A stretch of DNA of 64,000 bases from Lunularia cruciata. Taxonomy: Eukaryota; Streptophyta; Marchantiopsida; Lunulariales; Lunulariaceae. The translations under genes and the position numbers were made by a program. Numbering within the stretch: position 1 is the stretch's first letter; every line of letters begins with the position of its first letter. Shown here piece by piece: positions 59,001 through 64,000 of this stretch. Where the stretch lies: the NCBI GenBank assembly GCA_948567375.1, contig OX419760.1, forward strand, positions 32,984,001 to 33,048,000, given 5' to 3'. The notes below the pieces were generated by a model. The model was not told the origin of the DNA, searched no databases, and saw only the letters and a program-made list of their open reading frames with translations.

Positions 59001-62000
59001 TATAACAATTTATCGAGGCTGGACCTAGCCAAAAAGATAAAAGCAAACACGTCATTCCATAAGCTCTGAAATCAGTAAGAGCCGGAAGCTATTCTGTATA
59101 AAGCTTATCTACCTGGACAATCCCCAAACCCCAAAGATTCTCCACAAGTTGAGGTGCACCAATATCATCGTTGTTTCCATGTCCCAAGGCGCCAAAACCT
59201 CCTTGACCAAAAGTGTACACTTCCCCACTGCCTGCAGGTTTCATAACAGGAATTCCGGTTATATTCAACTGAAACCAGACTCCAGGAGGTAATTATGGAG
59301 AGAACATACAGGTACGGAAATTTTTATATCGTCAAACATATGGAGAATGCTGAGTTTGAATGAACTTAGATAACAACAGCGTCATATTGAGTAATGGAAC
59401 CCATTGCAAACAACCCTGTCCATATCCATGTCTGACCGGACTGACTCTGACATTTGACAGTAACATACTAAAAATCTTCATTACTATGTAAGTACATAGA
59501 GAGGGTAGCATGCGTATGTCTGCATACAGGGGTCAGTACCCTGGTGTCTTTGATGATTATCTAAGATGTAATACATATGTATCTGCAGTACAGTGTTAGC
59601 GGGGCAAGTGTAACCTTGAGAAACAGCATAGGTTTTACTACATCATACTGTTGGTGCACAGGACATAAACAGCATAACTCTCCAAATGGAGAATCAATAG
59701 ACCACCCCCCCCCCACCCCTAATTTATAAGGGTTGGGAATAACCAGTGCATGCAGCATGAGCGCGACAACAGTCAGTACTTCGTCAGTGCTCTCGAGGTG
59801 CCAAAATAGCTGGACGCAATGCCAGTACTCCTCGTACGGAGTTTGTGCTCTTTAGCTCATAAACTTTATATATAATGAGGCTGTAGGCATTGGAAGTGCT
59901 CGGCTTATACTTCCATGATAGTGCCGTTGTTTCATACATAAACCTTAACCTTGTTAAGATATCCCCCGCAACTACTTGCCTCACCACAAAGGGGCTGCTT
60001 GCACATGAACACCGCAACGGATAGAGGGTATTCCAAAGCTGATAAATCAATATATGTGAGGCAACCACATCCTTATTCGTGTGAACAAGTGCAGCTTGAG
60101 AGCAAGGCCTTGCCATAACTGATCAGTTGAATATATGCGAGGCAACCATGAATGCACCTGTCAAGGCTACGGTGTGAGCAGCACCACATGCAACCCGTAC
60201 GAACTGAAGTTCCCGCGTGCCCTTCACTATTCGAGGCTGCACGAATTCAACACTGCCTGCAACCTCCTTATGTCCTACTTGGCCGAACTCCGCTGCTCCC
60301 CATGATGCCAAAGCACCCGTGTCTGCATCATGTTTATACAATATGTCAGTATCAAAGGCTTGTTTATCACTATTCATACAGTCAACTTAAGCAAACACAT
60401 TCCCAACTATGGAATCTCGCAATAAGAAGAAACTTCAGTGACCAAATGGTGTCTAAAACCCATAATGGACTTCAATTGAATGATTCTGCTTCCTACTTGC
60501 TTCCTACTTCCTACCTGTGTAGTACCATCAGACGTAGTGAGATAAAGTGAATGCCTGGAGGATGCTTTTCAAGCTGAATCTGTAGGCATATTGAGTCAAA
60601 TGGGGAATACCTGTGACGGCCACCGTGTGCTTTTGACCACAAGCGACATGACTTATAGTATATGTATCCAAAGCAGCAACACGAATAGGGGACAGTTGTG
60701 GTTCTCGCAATTTCGCACCCAGCTGACCACATTCATTGCTGCCAGTTGTATAAAGCTCCCCATCTCCTTAGGAGATGGAAAACACAACAAACAAAGCCAA
60801 CGTTAGAACTTGTCCGAATCTTGTTCTAAATGGCAATAATTACGATTTAGTGATCACACAATAATGCCCTGCAAGTCCACATAAATTGGATATCTAGCTC
60901 CTACATTGATTTGTAGCTGAATTGTGAGTATGAAATTTGCTTCAGAATCTGGGGTGGAGAAGTCCCTGGAGGAACTAGTGGGCCGGATATAGAGAATGAG
61001 GACAGAAGCCGTTCGATGAACAGGAGATCCAGAACTCATTGAATGCAAATGAGATGCAAGATATGTAATGTAAACAAGATAACGAACATGCGATTGAATG
61101 AAGGCATAAGTAAACGTAACCTGGGAATATTTCAAGAGCAACACCTATATACAAGTAGCATGCATCGAAAAAGCGGAGCTAGAACAGCGCATGTAGAGCA
61201 ATAACATCAGCAGGAAAAACGACAACATAACGAGCCAGACTAGAAAGATGAAGGTAAACAGAAGTCGAGAGTCATGTAGAAGCCTGGAAATAGAAAGTTG
61301 TGGAAGATCCGTGAGTCAGCAGACTGAGAGTATGAAATTGTCCAGAGAACGAGGTTGGATAGTGGGCTGGATATAGAGAAAGGAGGACAGAAGCTGTTCA
61401 AGGAACGGGAGATCCAGAACGGGACAGTGGCTGGATAGTCCAGATGGTGAGAATGAAGACAGACTAGTCGAGGAACAAACTCATGGAGAGAAAGCTACTA
61501 GAGAGAGGAACTACTCAGTACCGATACAGGTAGAGTGTGGGGATGGAAGCAACTGGGGAGAGGAACTAGTTTGGGTCGCGAGAATGAGACAACCTAACAT
61601 GGAAACAACAAGAGCGGTGAGGAACTAGTTGGGTTCATTCTCTCCATAGGGATGGAGAGCATGAAAACAGCCCTGTCCGCACGGTACCATTACAGAGGTG
61701 AGGAACTAGTTCAAGAGAATAATAGGGATGGAGAGAATGAAGCCAACGTTGCCCACATGGGTACAATAAACTAGTTTAAGAGCATAAGGGATGGAGAGAA
61801 TGAAGTCAACCTAGTCCGCATGGGTACAATCAGAGTCGTGAGGAACTAGTCTGAGAGAATGAAGACAACAAAAGGATAGTCCATGGAGAATAATGCAGAC
61901 TAGAGGGCATGGGACAATCAGAGAACTATAGAACAAGTAAGTTGGATAGGAGGATAGTCTGGATGGAGAAATTAATGTAAATAAAACAAAGATGCTACAA

Positions 62001-62178
62001 CTGTGAGTATATGGAACTTGATTGAGAGACTAACCTGTGAGAAAGGCAGTGTGGAAGTCGCCCGCTGCAATATGTAGAACATCCTTGTCTCTAAGACTCT
62101 GTACTAAAGTTGGATGATGGCGATCGCTTTCATCACCGAGGCCAAGTTGTCCAAAGTCTCCTCTGCCCCATGAATAAA
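43255..62178 (-). CDS. HERC3/4-like RCC1-HECT E3 ubiquitin ligase (5' end not found)
   Basis: Thirty minus-strand exons join in a continuous frame of about 1,063 residues: 62035-62178, 60611-60766, 60158-60322, 59113-59231, 58507-58554, 53885-54049, 53424-53612, 53032-53147, 52728-52914, 52033-52168, 51687-51769, 51187-51276, 50920-50963, 50285-50437, 49741-49798, 47651-47746, 47362-47427, 47206-47250, 46947-47042, 46635-46715, 46428-46521, 46137-46216, 45807-45869, 45386-45523, 45001-45089, 44408-44489, 44079-44162, 43818-43892, 43516-43643, 43255-43375. Introns are GT-AG except 53,148-53,423 (GC-AG). The layout is RCC1 propeller, helical middle, HECT. The length matches animal HERC3/HERC4 (about 1,050). 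HECT ligases take ubiquitin from an E2 onto a Cys and pass it to a substrate. The first exon, needing one base of a split codon, was not located. Confidence 0.88.
47747..49740 (-). other. 2-kb intron with an LTR-like insertion
   Basis: This intron of the HERC-like gene carries a 93-bp direct repeat (48,101-48,193 and 48,671-48,763, about 93% identical). Between the copies lies a 477-bp block that begins TGTTAGATTTAG and contains a TATATAA box near 48,342. The rest of the intron holds nothing recognisable. Confidence 0.65.
48195..48670 (+). mobile_element. Possible Copia-type solo LTR
   Basis: It starts TGTTAGATTTAGTTAATC, a common Copia LTR start, and has a TATA-like box and a pyrimidine-rich middle. 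A clear CA terminus and target-site duplication were not found. A (GA)n run lies at about 48,500-48,513. The assignment is tentative. Confidence 0.35.
55600..56330 (+). repeat. Long repeat block, copy 1
   Basis: This aligns with 57,280-57,905 over about 650 bp with small gaps, including the hairpin, the GAATGCATCGAATGTAAC segment and a region with an open frame (55,925-56,263) of basic composition ([19 protein letters not shown]). The frame is shared by both copies, and the main gap is 6 bp, but it lies in intron repeat DNA and has no known domain. Confidence 0.75.
57280..57905 (+). repeat. Long repeat block, copy 2
   Basis: This is the partner of 55,600-56,330. Its open frame (57,621-57,908) keeps the [17 protein letters not shown] stretch. 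Partial further copies of the ACTTCATCAGTGCC...AGTAGCTGAGCAA segment are at 55,490-55,560, 56,465-56,525 and 59,775-59,850. Confidence 0.75.
59700..59718 (+). repeat. Poly-C tract
   Basis: A run of about a dozen C residues with one A interruption lies in an intron. It is a simple repeat. Confidence 0.9.
60960..61400 (-). repeat. Further hairpin repeat copies in intron 1
   Basis: GACAGAAGCCGTTCGATGAACAGGAGATCC (split here only for description) near 61,003-61,035, and a shorter copy at 61,388-61,412, belong to the same family as the units in the 54-58 kb intron. The flanks share GCAAATGAGATGCAAGATATG with 56,590-56,625. Confidence 0.7.
61440..61900 (+). repeat. Degenerate tandem repeat around GAGGAACTAGT
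   Basis: About five to six units of 70-100 bp recur, each with GAGGAACTAGT, GGGATGGAGAGAATGAA and a CCGCAYGGGTACAAT-like end (for example at 61,565, 61,618, 61,698, 61,770 and 61,838). They lie in the intron upstream of the first recognised RCC1 exon. Confidence 0.7.
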
Positions 62179-62599
62179 CTGAAATACAGGTAAGAGTATT
62201 AGATTCCAAAAGATCCATCTTCGTGCTACATGGACGCGAATATGTGCACAAGTATACTAGTAATGTGCACTCTCTAGCCGTGACCAGATTCTCGATAAAA
62301 CCATTGGACTAAGGTAAGCACTACATGAGTTTGCTATATTTGCATCTTATCTCCAGCACTCTCTTCAGGATAGAAGTGCCTTATCTTTCTCTTCTTAATT
62401 GTACATGTCACTTGACTTTATTATTTGTGCACATTTTCTCTCCTTATTTATGCATACCAATCATTTGTTGTGATCTGACGCCTGAATTTATTATTTGTGC
62501 ACAATGATCATTTGCTTTATTGTGACCCGTGATGATGATTTTTGTTATAAGGATGGAGGTGACTATTTCAATAAACCTATTGCTTTGCAATGTGCTTAA

Positions 62600-62800
62600 T
62601 CCTGATACTATTACCTTTTCCCAGGAAAACCGCAAACTTGCCTGACTTGCCAATGACTTTATTCCTAGCTGCTATTCACAAAGACAACAAGAAAAAGCAA
62701 AAAGCCAATATGATGAATCCTTTCATCCTTGGAATGTTCAACTTGGAAACATCATAAAGCTTGTTCAGCCCAACATCTCAAATTCCAAGAACTTTCTAAT
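62600..62800 (+). pseudogene. Possible retroelement integrase-tail scrap
   Basis: A plus-strand frame with one stop reads RQQEKAKSQYDESFHPWNVQ followed by a LGNIIKL-like stretch. This resembles the QYD...GD.V.L region at the integrase end of gypsy-type elements. Nothing else of an element surrounds it. Confidence 0.35.
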
Positions 62801-62849
62801 AGAATTCGAGGAAATTCTCACGTCCCCATATGGTGTAATGGAATACAGA

Positions 62850-64000
62850 ACCCCTCGTAAACAACCCCAGTCCCATACCCGCGTCTGACTGGACTCACAT
62901 CCCCATATCTGCATGAATATAAATTGATGGTGAGACATCGGCATCCCAAAACTTGTTGCTTCAGAGACATGTAGTCAAGTACTCACAGAGAAAGCTACAT
63001 TACAAGTATCACAAGTGAATATATTCTGTAGGAACTTGTAATGCTGTAGAATAAATACCAGCGAGTATTCCAATCCCAGTTTCTTTGCTGGAGGAGATTT
63101 GCAAAGCCCTCGGCGAAAGTTCTACTGTAATCTCCATTCTTTCTTCATTGCAATTTCTCAAGTAATAATTAAAAAATGAATGCTTACTCTACCCACACCC
63201 CAGGCTGTAATGTCTTTTCCTTCTTCGCATAATAGCAGAGCACCGCTGACTAGAAGAGGAATGCTTACTCTACCCCACGGTATAATATGATGTCAAAAGA
63301 TTTGTGGTAAGAAGCAATATAACAACAATTAGGCTGTAATTTCTTCTCTTCTTTCTTCACTGCAAATGTAGTTGAAAGAGGACTAGGATAATTAGGCTGT
63401 AGTCCTGTCTGTTCTTCATTGTCGTTGCAGAAAATTTGTAACGGAGAAAGGGATGCTTATCAGATGTAAGGCTCTAGTTCTTTCTCTTCTTTCTTCACTG
63501 CCATTTAGAGTAAACGTAATTCCATAGGGGATCATACCAGTGTAGTAACAAGCAACAGTTAGGCGGTTCTCACCACAATTACAGAGATCGGCTAAGTTAC
63601 TGAGAAGCTCTTACTCTAACCAAAATGGGTCATTCCCTCGTGGACGCACTGGTAGTAAGAAGCAACAGTTAAGATATGTTTGCTTTACATTTCTCACCGT
63701 ACTTGCGAATCCATCACCTCTAAGAAGAGGAATGCTTACTTACCTCACACGACTCATAGGATTGATGGATCCCCCGTTCCGTGAACGGTTTCTGCTCCCA
63801 TTACTCATGTACCCTAACTATCGTCCAAGCCAGCCAGTAGTTAGACAGCCATCGCAGTCCTTCTATTATGTACTTCTCTTGAGTAGCATGAACAGTGGTA
63901 TAGCGTAATAAAGGAAGCGAGCCTTCCCGAGCGCAAAAAGAGGATGCAGTTGAAAGCAGAGGAAAACCATCGAGCTAGTAGGACGATACATTAGAACGCA
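62850..64000. other. Non-coding, repeat-like sequence at the window end
   Basis: Recurrent modules such as GAGGAATGCTTACTCTACC (63,178, 63,258, 63,730), AGGCTGTAATTTCTTCTC and TTCTTTCTTCACTGC occur between 63,040 and 63,740. An inverted hairpin-repeat copy lies at 63,765-63,800. No RCC1 or other exon could be identified, so the first exon of the HERC-like gene is probably here in unrecognised form or beyond the window. Confidence 0.5.

Larger units (their letters stand above)
53032..62178 (-). other. RCC1 seven-repeat propeller (exons 1-8)
   Basis: Residues about 1-367 form seven RCC1 units recognisable by W/F-G-x-G-x-x-G-Q-L-G and GGxHT patterns. Examples are [77 protein letters not shown] and [11 protein letters not shown]. 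Typical closing motifs are [12 protein letters not shown] and [12 protein letters not shown]. Most exon borders fall after the HT-x-A-L-T strand, so roughly one exon encodes one blade. RCC1 propellers bind protein partners and are common in substrate or chromatin recognition. A seven-bladed wheel is complete here without invoking further exons except for the start. Confidence 0.88.

Noticed and set aside
53885-62178. Several separate RCC1-domain genes
   Set aside because: Exon phases match across all introns and the repeats total one seven-unit propeller leading into the HECT exons, so a single gene is simpler.
1-64000. CRISPR arrays, bacterial operons, rRNA or tRNA genes
   Set aside because: No regular spacer arrays, Shine-Dalgarno-led gene strings, rRNA blocks or tRNA cloverleaf sequences were found. 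The only tRNA-related sequences are primer binding sites.

Overview
The window looks like nuclear DNA of a green-lineage (streptophyte) organism with a large, repeat-rich genome. The left side is almost entirely nested Ty3/gypsy LTR retrotransposons of plant type. The right side carries one host gene with about 30 small exons. Retained features (a cytosine methyltransferase inside a Ty3/gypsy element, and a HERC-type RCC1-HECT gene) point to a charophyte alga or a seed-free plant rather than a flowering plant, but this placement is an inference.

Region 1 (1-17,220) holds minus-strand elements. Bases 1-1,071 are a fragment (D') of the same family as element D. Element B (1,072-8,052) is a gypsy element with an extra 5' ORF, gag, protease, RT, RNase H and integrase; both its LTRs are truncated on their outer sides. 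Element D (about 8,053-17,220) has two CCHC knuckles, a protease, a C5 DNA methyltransferase domain, RT, RNase H, integrase and a terminal PHD finger. It ends on the right in a ~1.37 kb LTR. It is decayed by stops and frameshifts, but all methyltransferase signature motifs remain readable.

Region 2 (17,221-37,856) is a nest of chromoviruses. Plus-strand element C is split by a solo LTR of family B (18,654-21,248), which is itself split by another solo LTR (18,802-20,699). Element C lies in plus-strand element F1, which is also split by minus-strand element E (about 23,435-29,508). F1 then joins F2 (31,460-37,446) through one shared LTR. That LTR is interrupted by a smaller LTR-like element, and the 3' LTR carries heat-shock-element-like motifs. 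A 335 bp tandem duplication follows.

Region 3 (37,857-43,254) is AT-rich intergenic DNA with one solo LTR flanked by 6-bp duplications (38,422-39,053) and one copy of a hairpin-bearing repeat (40,807-41,400). No host gene was recognised there.

Region 4 (43,255-62,178 and probably beyond) is a minus-strand gene for a HERC3/HERC4-like E3 ubiquitin ligase. It encodes a seven-repeat RCC1 propeller, a linker, and a complete HECT domain with the catalytic Cys about 33 residues from the C terminus. Thirty exons of phase-consistent frame were assembled by eye (about 1,063 residues). One intron appears to use a GC donor, and the first exon was not found. The introns, especially the 4.46 kb intron 54,050-58,506, are filled with copies of a repeat family built around a conserved short hairpin. 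From 61,400 to the window end there are degenerate tandem repeats and possibly one more retroelement scrap.
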